A stretch of DNA of 64,000 nt from Thiohalocapsa halophila. Lineage in GTDB: Bacteria > Pseudomonadota > Gammaproteobacteria > Chromatiales > Chromatiaceae. Position numbers and translations under genes: made by a program. Under the pieces are notes generated by a model, which saw only the letters and a list, made by a program, of their open reading frames with translations, was not told where the DNA came from and made no database searches. How positions within the stretch are numbered: the stretch's first letter is position 1; every line of letters starts with the position of its first letter. Shown one piece after another: positions 8,661 to 16,594 of this stretch. Location: contig NZ_NRRV01000008.1 of the NCBI RefSeq assembly GCF_016583825.1, forward strand, positions 47,860-111,859. The letters run 5' to 3'.

Positions 8661-9037
8661 CCCTCTCTGTGACCGAGGCCCAGCTCTACGGGCTCTGCGG
8701 CGCCGGTCTCATCGGCATCGGGCTCTACGGCGCCATCCTCGGGCCCAGCGCCCTGCGGCGGCTGCTCGCCTTCAACCTCATCAGCAGCGGCGTGTTCATC
8801 GTCTTCGGTGCCATCGCCAGGCGCGGCGGGCTCGCCGGCGGCGCGGCGAGCGATCCGGTGCCTCAGGCGCTGGTGATCACCGGGCTGGTGGTGGCCTTCG
8901 CGGCGACGGCGCTTGCGGTGGCACTGCTGATTCGTCTGGCGGCGCTGCAGCCGAAGACGGCGCGGTCGAGCCCCCTCGCAGAGCTGGCAAAGCGTCGCTA
9001 CGACGCCTTCGACCCTTGGGGGGGCGGCAAGGCCTGA
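8657..9037 (+). CDS. Antiporter subunit MrpC/MbhG family, NuoK-like (module 1)
   Basis: 126 residues with three helices. LLAFNLISSGVFIVFGAIA and DPVPQALVITGLVVAFAATALAVALL are the hallmark MrpC/NuoK segments (DPxPQALVLTAIVI in most relatives). NuoK-like subunits lie beside the MrpD/NuoN-like channel subunit, which is the next gene. The ATG overlaps the preceding stop. The C-terminal 30 residues are hydrophilic. Confidence 0.88.
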   Translation: MTLSVTEAQLYGLCGAGLIGIGLYGAILGPSALRRLLAFNLISSGVFIVFGAIARRGGLAGGAASDPVPQALVITGLVVAFAATALAVALLIRLAALQPKTARSSPLAELAKRRYDAFDPWGGGKA

Positions 9038-9039
9038 AC

Positions 9040-10848
9040 ATGAGCCTGCCGGAGGTCCTTGCGCCGTGGCTCGACGGTCCACGCGCCGCCGAGCTGTTGT
9101 TCCCGCTGCTGGCGCTGCCGGTGCTCGCGCTGCTGCTCGCGCCGTTGCTCGGCGCTCGCGGCGCCCGGCTGCTGACGCTGGCGACTCTCCTGCTTGGCTT
9201 GGGGCTGGCGCTGGCCGCCGCGGCGGCGCTGACCGCGGCCGATGCACCCCTGGTCTATGCCCTGGGCGGCTGGGCCGCACCGCTGGGCGTGGTGCTGCAG
9301 TTGGACGGGCCGGCGGCGCTGATGCTGCTGCTGACGGCCTTCGTGCTCTCGGCCGTGGGCCTGCATGCGGCGCGGGACTTCGGCGTCGCCGCCGTCGGGC
9401 GGCGGGCGACCCTCGCGTTCTGGATGCTGCTGCTCGGCGTCTGGGCGGGGCTGAACGGCCTGTTCCTCGGTCGCGATCTGTTCAACCTCTATGTGGCCAT
9501 CGAGGTGCTCACCTTCTCCGCCGTGCCCCTGGTGTGCCTCAAGGGCGGGGCGGGGCAGCTCACGGCGGCCTTCCGCTACCTGCTGTTCGCACTGCTGGGC
9601 TCCGCGCTGTATCTGCTGGGGGCAGGGCTGATGCTGGGCCTGCACGGCACCCTGGATATCGGGCAGATTGCGGAGCGGCTCGGCGGGCTTATGATGGCGG
9701 AGGGCGTTGACCCGGCGGCCGCCGATGAGTCCGTCCGCATGGCCTCGCTGGTGGCGGTGGCCCTGATGAGCACCGGGCTGCTTGCCAAGACCGCGCTGAT
9801 GCCGCTGCATCTGTGGCTGCCGCCGGCCCACGGCGGTGCGCCGGCGCCGGCGAGCGCGGTGCTCTCGGCCCTGGTGGTGAAGGGATCCTTCTTTCTGCTG
9901 TTCCGACTGTGGCTGGACCTGGTGCCGGATCTGCGGGCGTTGGACGTGGGCCTGCTGTTGGGGGTGCTGGGCGCCTTCGCGATCCTGCTCGGCAATGCGA
10001 TGGCGCTGATGCAGGAGCGGCTCAAGCTCTTGGTGGCCTACTCGACGCTGGCCCAGCTTGGCTATCTGTTCCTGCTCTTCCCGCTGGCCGGTGCCGGCGG
10101 GCCGGCGGTGACGGCGGCGTTGGTGCAGGTGGTCTCCCATGCCCTGGCCAAAGCCGCTTTGTTCCTGCTCGCCGGGCGGGTGCTGGCGGCCTTCGGGCAT
10201 GACCGGCTGCCGCGGCTCGACGGCTTCGGTCGGGCGCTGCCGGGGACCCTGCTGGTGCTGCTGCTGGCGGGTCTTGCGCTGGTGGGGCTGCCGCCGAGCG
10301 GAGGCTATCTCGTGAAGACGCTCTACGGACAGGCGGCGGGCGCCGACGCCTGGTGGTGGCGGCTGGTGCTGGACCTGGGCGGGCTGTTGTCGGCCGCCTA
10401 TCTGGCGCGGATTCTGGCGGTGGCCCTGCGGCCGCCGGCGCCCGCAGCGCCGGGGACAACGCCGAAGGCCGGCTCCCGCGTCGGCACCCTGGGCCTGCTG
10501 GTGCCCGGGCTGTTGGCGCTCGGGGCTCTGCTGCTCGGGCTGCTGCCGCCGTCGCTGTTCGCGCTGTTGGACATCGGCCGGGCCGATATGGGCTCTGCAA
10601 CCGCGGTTGCCGAGGTTATGCGGACCGCGCTCACGCCCGCCGTCTTCTGGAGCAGCACCGGGCCGGTGCTCGTGGTGGCGCTGGCCGTAATGCTGTTCCA
10701 CATCGGCGGCGACTCGGCCTGGCAGCGGGGCATCGGCGCCGCGGGGCGCGAGCTGGCTGGCATCGAGGGCGACCTACGGGAATGGCGCGTCGCCGGCGCC
10801 TTGCTGCTGATGATCTTCCTCGCCCAAGTCCTTGCCGTTCTGCCCTGA
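9040..10848 (+). CDS. Antiporter subunit MrpD/MbhH family, NuoN/NuoL-like (module 1)
   Basis: 602 residues with about fourteen hydrophobic helices. Residues expected for a proton-conducting antiporter-like subunit are present: Glu155 in LFNLYVAIEVL, Lys250 in LLAKTALMPLHLWLP, Lys281 in ALVVKGSFF, and the broken-helix YSTLAQLGYLF further on. It is the only large antiporter-type subunit of this module, because the fused gene upstream lacks the MrpA channel half. The ATG at 9040, two bases after the preceding stop, is preferred to 9016. By homology it translocates H+ or exchanges H+ for Na+ across the inner membrane. Confidence 0.88.
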   Translation: MSLPEVLAPWLDGPRAAELLFPLLALPVLALLLAPLLGARGARLLTLATLLLGLGLALAAAAALTAADAPLVYALGGWAAPLGVVLQLDGPAALMLLLTAFVLSAVGLHAARDFGVAAVGRRATLAFWMLLLGVWAGLNGLFLGRDLFNLYVAIEVLTFSAVPLVCLKGGAGQLTAAFRYLLFALLGSALYLLGAGLMLGLHGTLDIGQIAERLGGLMMAEGVDPAAADESVRMASLVAVALMSTGLLAKTALMPLHLWLPPAHGGAPAPASAVLSALVVKGSFFLLFRLWLDLVPDLRALDVGLLLGVLGAFAILLGNAMALMQERLKLLVAYSTLAQLGYLFLLFPLAGAGGPAVTAALVQVVSHALAKAALFLLAGRVLAAFGHDRLPRLDGFGRALPGTLLVLLLAGLALVGLPPSGGYLVKTLYGQAAGADAWWWRLVLDLGGLLSAAYLARILAVALRPPAPAAPGTTPKAGSRVGTLGLLVPGLLALGALLLGLLPPSLFALLDIGRADMGSATAVAEVMRTALTPAVFWSSTGPVLVVALAVMLFHIGGDSAWQRGIGAAGRELAGIEGDLREWRVAGALLLMIFLAQVLAVLP

Positions 10849-10942
10849 CGGGTCCCGCGGTCGGCGTTGGCGCCGTCGGCCGCCCGCAGCGACGCCGGCG
10901 CCGCGGCGCTCGCCATGACGGCGGCTCGCGGCTTGACGGGCG

Positions 10943-11233
10943 CTAGTCGTCGTCCCGGGCGGCCTTCACCCGCTCCGCCTCCGCGAGGACGTCGATGATC
11001 TCCTGCTCGGTGACCGTGCCATCGGCTCTGGCCTGCTCGGCGAGGGGCGCTACCTCCGGGAAGCGCTCGACGACCCGGTCCAGCTTCTGGAGCTGATCGG
11101 GGGTAGCCGGCATTTCGATGGGCTGCCCGGCCTGCTCGCTGTTGCCATCGCCGCAGCCCGGCAACAGCAGGGCCGCGGAAAGCACTGCGGGCAGGAGCGG
11201 CAAGGTCGGGGCAAGGTGGGCGGGCTTGTGCAT
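10943..11233 (-). CDS. Small putative lipoprotein, function unknown
   Basis: A 96-residue protein with a hydrophobic signal ending in the lipobox LPGC (Cys about residue 27), then a charged helical region (QLQKLDRVVERFPEVAPLAEQARADGTVTEQE). The mature part is short, acidic and probably alpha-helical; the EQARADGTVTEQEIIDVL stretch resembles an EF-hand-like or TerB-type turn, but no calcium site can be claimed. It is convergent with the antiporter module and may be cotranscribed with the regulator gene to its right. Not recognised beyond this. Confidence 0.6.
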   Translation of the reverse strand: MHKPAHLAPTLPLLPAVLSAALLLPGCGDGNSEQAGQPIEMPATPDQLQKLDRVVERFPEVAPLAEQARADGTVTEQEIIDVLAEAERVKAARDDD

Positions 11234-11327
11234 GGGCGGGTACTCGATCTGGCAAAGGGGTCAGGCAAGGGCGCCGTCGAACAAAAGGGCGGGGTCGCTG
11301 CCGGTGTCTGGGCGGTCCGCAACGGCC

Positions 11328-11990
11328 TCAGGCCTGGCTCATCTGCCATTCCACGGCATGGCGCACCAGCTCGCCGCCACTGGCGAGCTGCAGCTTGCGC
11401 TTGATCTTGTCGCGGTGCGTCTCGACGGTTTTCACGCTCAGGTGCAGGCGCGTGGCGATCTGGGACGTGGAGAGCCCTTGGCCGATGAGCCCGAAGACCT
11501 CGAGCTCGCGGTCGCTCAGGTCTTCGATGCTGGAGCTGCCGGCATCCTTTTTCTTGGCGAAGCCGTTGACGAGGCGCTCTACCATGGTCTCGCTGAGGTA
11601 GACGCGTCCGCCTAGCACTGTGCGGATGGCGTCCAGAATCTGCTCGATACGCTGGTGCTTGTTGGCATAGCCCAGGGCGCCGGCATTGACGGCACGCTCG
11701 GCGAACAGCGCCTCGTCGTGCATGGAAAATACCAGCATCTTGAGCCCGGGTACGTGCGTCTTCAGTCGCTTGATGAGCTCGATGCCGCTGCCGTCTTCAA
11801 GCGACAGGTCGATGATGGCAAGATCCGGGCTGGCGTCCTCGATCACTGCGACGGCGTCGCGGACGCTGCCCGTCTCGGCACAGACGGTGAGATCCGGCTC
11901 CTCCTCGATGAGGCGCCGCAGGCCTGCCCGGGCCACCGGATGGTCATCCACGAGGACAATGCGGCTGCGGGTGCTCTGCGGTACGGCCAT
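11328..11990 (-). CDS. NarL/FixJ-type response regulator (receiver + LuxR HTH), orphan
   Basis: 220 residues. The receiver domain (about 10-125) has the acidic pair DD15-16, the phospho-acceptor Asp61 in LAIIDLSLEDG, a Ser in the VFSMHDE switch region and a Lys in ALGYANKH. A linker is followed by a LuxR-type helix-turn-helix (about 150-215) with LSDRELEVFGLIGQG, TSQIATRLHLSVKTVETHRDKIKRKL. It would bind DNA as a phosphorylation-dependent dimer. No histidine kinase is adjacent, so the partner and regulon are unknown. Confidence 0.92.
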   Translation of the reverse strand: MAVPQSTRSRIVLVDDHPVARAGLRRLIEEEPDLTVCAETGSVRDAVAVIEDASPDLAIIDLSLEDGSGIELIKRLKTHVPGLKMLVFSMHDEALFAERAVNAGALGYANKHQRIEQILDAIRTVLGGRVYLSETMVERLVNGFAKKKDAGSSSIEDLSDRELEVFGLIGQGLSTSQIATRLHLSVKTVETHRDKIKRKLQLASGGELVRHAVEWQMSQA

Positions 11991-12323
11991 GTCAGTGTTT
12001 TTGTCTCCTCACGGACCCGGATGCCAACGACCGCGCGCGCCAGGATGACGGCGGTCAAGCACCAGCGCCGGAGCATGCCAGAGACTTGCCTGCACGCCTA
12101 TGGCGTTACGCCTTAGTATTTCTGGGGTTGGAATCAGTGGATTGGCGCACGGTAGCGGAAGCGGAGAGCCGGTAAACTCCACCATGCCGGCCGAGCTGAC
12201 ATAGTTCCATCCCCTGCTGGCTTGCCCCTGCTGGCTTGGGTTTCCCGAGATGGCGACCGGCTCCGTTGACAACGGGTCGGGGCATGCCGTTGCAGTGTGC
12301 ATTCTCAAAACATGAGTTGGGGC
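11991..12323. other. Intergenic region between divergent regulator and RRM-like genes
   Basis: About 330 bases. It holds the upstream region of the response regulator (minus strand) and of the RRM-like gene (plus strand). A TTGACA at 12266 is a good -35 match in sequence, but no convincing -10 follows at 16-18 bases. A direct duplication, CCCCTGCTGGCTTG/GCCCCTGCTGGCTTG, is visible near 12212-12239. No gene is supported. Confidence 0.45.
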
Positions 12324-12713
12324 ATGGCCACCAATAAAGCGTCCCTCCTGCTGATCCTCCCCTCCCTGCCAGCGTCAGTCAATTGCAAGACAATCAGGCG
12401 TTTGGTGCGCGATGGATTGGCGGACTGCGGATACGGCAGCCTCGCTCGACTGCTCGCAGTGACACGATGTACGGTTTTGACCGTCACGGACCCCGCCAAT
12501 GGCCGGCGCGAATACCACGGCCTTGTTCAAGTCAAACCTGCCAAGGCGGCCATGGACGTGATCGAAGCCCTGAGCGGTCAAGAGCTGTGCGGTCGTCAGA
12601 TCATTGTCAGGCGCTACCAGCAGCGCTCGGGAAGCGGCAGTGAGCTAGGCGCCCCTGCGCTACGCAGCGAGCGTCGGCGCAGAGATTTGAAGCTCGACAT
12701 CTTCGATATCTGA
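12324..12713 (+). CDS. RRM-like small protein (paralogue 1)
   Basis: 129 residues. The arrangement fits an RNA-recognition-motif fold: a first strand SLLLILPSLP (RNP2 position), helix with RRLVRDGLA, second strand TVLTVTD, then REYHGLVQVKP (RNP1 position), helix AMDVIEALSGQEL, and last strand GRQIIVRRY, followed by a basic tail. The same pattern, with obvious similarity in LP-x2-V, HxGLVxxxPA, ALxxxxLxG and VxRYxxx, recurs in the protein at 55055-55561, so the two are paralogues. RNA binding is inferred from the fold pattern only. The ATG at 12324 is chosen over 12297 because the conserved first strand follows it directly. Lies in an accessory patch. Confidence 0.55.
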   Translation: MATNKASLLLILPSLPASVNCKTIRRLVRDGLADCGYGSLARLLAVTRCTVLTVTDPANGRREYHGLVQVKPAKAAMDVIEALSGQELCGRQIIVRRYQQRSGSGSELGAPALRSERRRRDLKLDIFDI

Positions 12714-12887
12714 CCGTTTTCGTTTTCTTCTTTCTCAACGAGCTCGACTCAGAGCTTGAGCTGACCCGCGAGATCGGCCGCCGGCTGCGTGCCGCGCGCC
12801 ACGAGCGCATCCTGGAGAGGCTGGTGCGGCGGGCGCCGGCGGCTGAAGGGGAGGGGGTGGGTACCGCCAACCTGGCAATTGATCCGA

Positions 12888-13289
12888 TCACGCTGCCAAT
12901 TGCAGGTAGGTCGCCTTGAACTCGTCACGTTGTGCTTTGTCTGCCGGGTCGTAGCCGGCGGCTTCCATTTTCTCACGCAGCCAGGTTGGCAGGGGTCCGC
13001 GTGAGTAGCTCTGCGCTGGATTCTCGGGATCGACATAGCGCGTCGCGTCACCCGAGGCACGTCTTGCGGACCGACCGCGACGACCCTTGCTCAGCTGCGC
13101 CACCACGTCATCCAAGCTATAGCCGCGAGCCTGGATCTGCTCACGGAGCTCGTCGATGAAGGCAGCGAGCTCGGCGGCCTGTTGCGCGCGCAACGCCTCT
13201 CGCAAGGCATTCTCGTTGGCTTCGAGCTGCGCGAGCTGGGCCTGGATCTCTTCAACGGACTGGGGCGCAGATGCTTGTCTCTTCGGCAT
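12888..13289 (-). CDS. H-NS family nucleoid-associated protein, unusual DNA-binding loop
   Basis: 133 residues: an N-terminal coiled coil (about 11-55, VEEIQAQLAQLEANENALREA) for oligomerisation, a basic linker (SKGRRGRSARR, 68-77) and a C-terminal domain starting TRYVDPENPAQSYSRGPLPTWL. H-NS relatives usually have a ...DP-x-N-P-x-x-TW-x-GRGR-x-P-x-W loop; here the AT-hook-like GRGR is replaced by SRGPLP while the linker carries GRRGR. It would bind AT-rich, often foreign, DNA; the changed loop may alter specificity. AGGAG lies eight bases before the ATG. It sits beside an integrase remnant and a relatively AT-rich stretch. Confidence 0.8.
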   Translation of the reverse strand: MPKRQASAPQSVEEIQAQLAQLEANENALREALRAQQAAELAAFIDELREQIQARGYSLDDVVAQLSKGRRGRSARRASGDATRYVDPENPAQSYSRGPLPTWLREKMEAAGYDPADKAQRDEFKATYLQLAA

Positions 13290-14364
13290 TGTTGATCTCC
13301 TCAATGGTGCTTTCTGAAAATGGAGTAGCTCGCGCAAGGGTTCGACGAACGGCAGCTCAGGCGATGGCGCTTTTGCGCGCCTGCGGAGGCTGTGCGCTCG
13401 GTGTGCTGTTGCGGCCGTCGACGCCGACGCAGTGAGGTCTGTGCGCGCAGGCTTTCCTGTTGCGCTGTGGTCACGGGTTGCACCGGAGGCTTGCGGTTCG
13501 ACGCGGATGTAGCGAGGGTATTCCGGCGCCTGCACAGCGTCAGCGGCCGCTGACTTATGAAGCGGATGTGACGATACGTTAAATGACCAATGGGTGTCAA
13601 AGCATGCCGCTTCCAATGGTGAGCTGCTGGCTCAGGCAGCGAGTGCTGATCGGCGTCATCATGGCGGCTGGATATTGCGTCGGCAGCGGTGCCGTGGAAA
13701 TGCCCGATTCAACGACGGCGGGCAGTCGCGGCGGAGATGCCACGCCTGCAGACGCGGCGCTCGCGGTGACGGGGTGCACCGCGCGGATACCGCGAATATC
13801 CGCTACCCCGTGCAGAGCCGGCGTGCATGTGGGCAGTTGGGCCGACAGCTCTGGGTCGGGAGAGCTTGGGTGCGGAATCAGTCGCTCGACGAGCTGCACA
13901 AGGCCTACTCAAAGCAAAAGAGTCATCAAGGGCTCGCCGGAATATTTGCACCCGATGGCATTAGACGGCATAGCGGGGCGCGAACAATATGACGCGCCCA
14001 AAACCGTAATCGCGTCATTGGCCTTGGTAGAGAAGCAAAAGATCTATTATCTATAGGCCTTGATCATAACTCCGACCACTCGGGCGGCGCGGGGCGGGTG
14101 GACCGCTGAGCTGACCGCTGGGGGCAGTGGATGCCTAATCGTTCGGTGTGCAAGGAAGCCGATGCGCTCCTCGCCAAGTGGCAACCGAGGCGCACCAGAA
14201 GAATCGATGGGCCAGCAGCCGAGCCGCAAGAGCGAAGAGCTGATGGTTGGGTATCTGCATGCCGGTCGCGCAGACAAGCACCCCTGAATCTGCCGTCGCG
14301 ACCCGAATGCCGTTGAGCACCTGCGCGAGCACCTTCTTAGAGTATGGATCGCCGACACGACGCC
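13290..14364. other. Decayed accessory DNA, no intact gene
   Basis: Over 1 kb between the H-NS gene and the integrase stump. Frames of 60-150 codons exist on both strands but show no domain, and they overlap one another. Base composition is visibly less GC-rich around 13890-14060 (for example the AAAAGATCTATTATCTATAG stretch near 14036) than in the neighbouring core genes, which suggests imported DNA. One plus-strand frame (13607-14056) begins with a hydrophobic segment but has nothing else to support it. Confidence 0.5.
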
Positions 14365-14537
14365 GGCGAAGCGTGCCGATGCACGCCACCGCACGCAAGG
14401 TGATGCTAGAAGGGACTGGTTCTCGGGCGAAGTATTGCCCGCAGAGCGGAAGGGTATTCTGCCACGAAGACGGGCGACGCCTCGGTGACCTCAAGCGCAG
14501 CTTCGCGAAAGCCTGCGAGCGGGCCGGCATAGGCTAA
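14365..14537 (+). pseudogene. Tyrosine recombinase (phage integrase) fragment
   Basis: About 57 codons resembling an internal part of a tyrosine recombinase catalytic domain: RRSVPMHATARKVM matches the beta-hairpin that follows the first catalytic Arg, and RVFCHEDGRRLGDLKRSFAKACERAGI matches the segment that leads to the H-x-x-R box. A TAA stops the frame before the catalytic His, Arg and Tyr. The fragment ends 14 bases from the 3' end of tRNA-Ala, the typical place for an integrase of an island inserted at a tRNA gene. Confidence 0.65.
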
Positions 14538-14551
14538 GCCACTGAAAAGAT

Positions 14552-14627
<76 letters not shown>

Positions 14628-14788
14628 GGTGCGCGGGGATCGGCGCGCGCTCAGGTGTGGGCGAGCGCGGTCCGAATCCGCAATTGTATCACCGTTGTCG
14701 GTTTTGACAATTGCTTCGCTGCCGCCACTTGCTGGGCAGTAGGCCGCGCACGCGGCCCTGACCCCGCAAGCCGCCCTGGAGTTGTGTC

Positions 14789-15763
14789 GTGCTGGACTCG
14801 AAACCCTTGTTGCTGGAGACCGATTTCCCGCCCATCGCCCGTCGGCACCTGAGCACGGTTCAGGTCAATCTGGGCTATCGCTGCAATCAGTCCTGTGTGC
14901 ATTGTCACGTTGATGCCGGGCCCAAGCGGCGGGAAGAGATGAATGCCGAGACCATGGAGCAGGTGCTGGCCTTTCTGAAGCACAGCGGCGCCGAGACCTT
15001 GGACATCACCGGCGGCGCGCCGGAGCTGAACGCCGTGTTCCGGCCACTGGTGGAGGCGGCGCGCGCGCTCGGCGTACACGTGATGGACCGCTGCAATCTG
15101 ACCATCCTGACGGAGCCGGGACAGGAGGATCTGGCGGAGTTTCTGGCGGCACATCGGGTGGAGATCATTGCCTCGCTGCCCTGCTATCTGGAAGACAATG
15201 TGGACGGCCAGCGCGGCAAGGGCGTGTTCGACGGGAGCATTCACGGGCTCCGACAGCTCAACGCCCTGGGCTACGGCGCCGATGACGCGGAATCCACCGG
15301 GCTGTTGCTGAATCTGGTCTACAACCCGGTGGATGCGGTACTGCCGCCGCCGCAGTGCGCGCTGGAGGCGGACTACAAGCGCGAGCTGCACGAGCGCTAC
15401 GGCATCCGCTTCAGCCGGCTGCTGACCCTGGCCAACATGCCGATCCAGCGCTTCGGCGGCTGGCTGTTGTCCACCGGCCGCTTCGATGACTACATGCGCC
15501 TGCTCAAGGGCGCCCACCGGGACGAGAACCTGGACGCCGTGATGTGCCGGGACCTGATCAGCATCGACTGGCAGGGCTATGTCTACGACTGCGATTTCAA
15601 TCAGATGCTGGGGCTGCCCTTGGGTGCAGCCGCCGGCGAGCGCCGACACATCAGTGAGCTGTCGGACGCCTCGGGCCTGACCGGAGTCGGCATCCGTGTC
15701 GGCGAGCACTGCTTCGGCTGCACGGCCGGGCAGGGGAGCAGCTGCGGCGGGGCGCTCAGCTGA
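14789..15763 (+). CDS. arsS: Arsenosugar biosynthesis radical SAM protein ArsS
   Basis: 324 residues. The radical SAM cluster motif CNQSCVHC (Cys32, Cys36, Cys39) is followed by the GGAPEL motif near residue 75. A cysteine-rich C-terminus ([19 protein letters not shown] and [14 protein letters not shown]) is diagnostic of the ArsS family. By family knowledge it adds a 5'-deoxyadenosyl group to dimethylarsinous acid in arsenosugar synthesis. The start is a GTG with GGAG seven bases upstream. The next gene, 14 bases downstream, is the TIGR04282 glycosyltransferase often paired with it. No arsM methyltransferase is visible in the window. Confidence 0.9.
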   Translation: MLDSKPLLLETDFPPIARRHLSTVQVNLGYRCNQSCVHCHVDAGPKRREEMNAETMEQVLAFLKHSGAETLDITGGAPELNAVFRPLVEAARALGVHVMDRCNLTILTEPGQEDLAEFLAAHRVEIIASLPCYLEDNVDGQRGKGVFDGSIHGLRQLNALGYGADDAESTGLLLNLVYNPVDAVLPPPQCALEADYKRELHERYGIRFSRLLTLANMPIQRFGGWLLSTGRFDDYMRLLKGAHRDENLDAVMCRDLISIDWQGYVYDCDFNQMLGLPLGAAAGERRHISELSDASGLTGVGIRVGEHCFGCTAGQGSSCGGALS

Positions 15764-15777
15764 CGGCGGTTCGGGCC

Positions 15778-16422
15778 TTGGACGCCGGCGGCGGATATCG
15801 CTTTCCGCGGGCGCGGATTCTGGTGCTCGCGAAGGCGCCGGTGGCGGGCGCCTGCAAGACACGGCTGATTCCGGCGCTGGGCGCCGAGGGCGCAGCGGCG
15901 TTGCATCGGGAGCTGCTGGAAGGGACCCTTGCGCGGCTGGCGCCGGCGGGCATCGCACCGCTGGCGCTGTGGTGTGCACCGGATGCGCAGCACCCGGTCT
16001 TCCGCGCTTCGGCCCGGCGCTTCGGGCTGTCCCTGCACATCCAGCAGGGCGGCGACCTCGGCGAGCGGCTGCTGTATGCAGCGACGGATGCCTTGGCGCA
16101 GGCCGAGGCCGTGGTGCTGATCGGCTGCGATTGTCCGGGGCTCGGGCCGGCGCAGGTCACGTCAGCCTTGGCCGCGCTGTTGGAGTCGCCGCAACAGGAT
16201 GCCGTGCTCGGGCCGGCGGACGACGGCGGTTACGTGCTGCTCGGGCTGCGGCGGGCGGCGCCCGAGCTGTTCACCGACATCCCCTGGGGCGGCGATCGGG
16301 TGGCCGCCGCCACCCGGGCGCGCATGGCCGGGCTCGGCTGGCGGTGGCAGGAGCTCGCGTCATTGCCGGATCTCGATAGGCCCGAGGACCTGTTGTGGTA
16401 TAGGCAGGTGATTACGGGCTGA
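15778..16422 (+). CDS. TIGR04282 family arsenosugar-associated glycosyltransferase
   Basis: 214 residues with the nucleotidyl/glycosyl-transferase A fold: N-terminal LVLAKAPVAGACKTRL (about 15-30), the metal-binding region GCDCPGL (about 118-124), ADDGGYVLLGL (about 146-156) and IPWGGD. These mark the TIGR04282 (CofC/MobA-like) family frequently encoded with arsS. It would handle the sugar-nucleotide step of the pathway; the precise reaction is not established. No ATG fits; the TTG at 15778 is the best available start. Cotranscribed with arsS. Confidence 0.87.
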   Translation: MDAGGGYRFPRARILVLAKAPVAGACKTRLIPALGAEGAAALHRELLEGTLARLAPAGIAPLALWCAPDAQHPVFRASARRFGLSLHIQQGGDLGERLLYAATDALAQAEAVVLIGCDCPGLGPAQVTSALAALLESPQQDAVLGPADDGGYVLLGLRRAAPELFTDIPWGGDRVAAATRARMAGLGWRWQELASLPDLDRPEDLLWYRQVITG

Positions 16423-16445
16423 GGGTGGCTCACGGCGCGCGTCGG

Positions 16446-16524
16446 TGTCGGGCTTCGCTGCGCTCAGCGCCGACCTACAGGTGTGCCGCGCGTAGGTCGG
16501 TGCCGACGGTAGGAGGCCCGACGC
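16446..16524. repeat. REP-like imperfect palindrome
   Basis: The stretch contains CCGACCTAC (16470-16478) and its exact complement GTAGGTCGG (16492-16500), flanked by further near-symmetric GTCGGGCTTCGC... and ...GGCCCGAC. Intergenic palindromes built on GTAGGTCGG and a TCGGGC-TTCGCTGCGCT core are recurrent in gammaproteobacteria. It lies between the ends of two convergent genes, the typical REP position, and could also act as a bidirectional 3' hairpin. Confidence 0.65.
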
Positions 16525-16594
16525 TGCGCTGGAGACCGGCTTCGGGCTGGCTCTTGGGCGGCGCTGCGGACAGCCCGCCCCCCGTCCCGGCGCC

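Noticed and set aside
12266..12294. Promoter starting with TTGACA before the RRM-like gene
   Set aside because: The -35 box is perfect, but no acceptable -10 lies 16-18 bases downstream.
12727..12919. Plus-strand fragment reading FLNELDSELELTREIGRRLR
   Set aside because: Looks coding-like for about 40 codons but has no start, overlaps the H-NS gene end and matches no family I recognise. It may be a gene scrap from the decayed region.
13607..14056. Possible exported protein with a hydrophobic start
   Set aside because: Only the first 25 residues look like a signal; the rest is compositionally random and no start site is supported.
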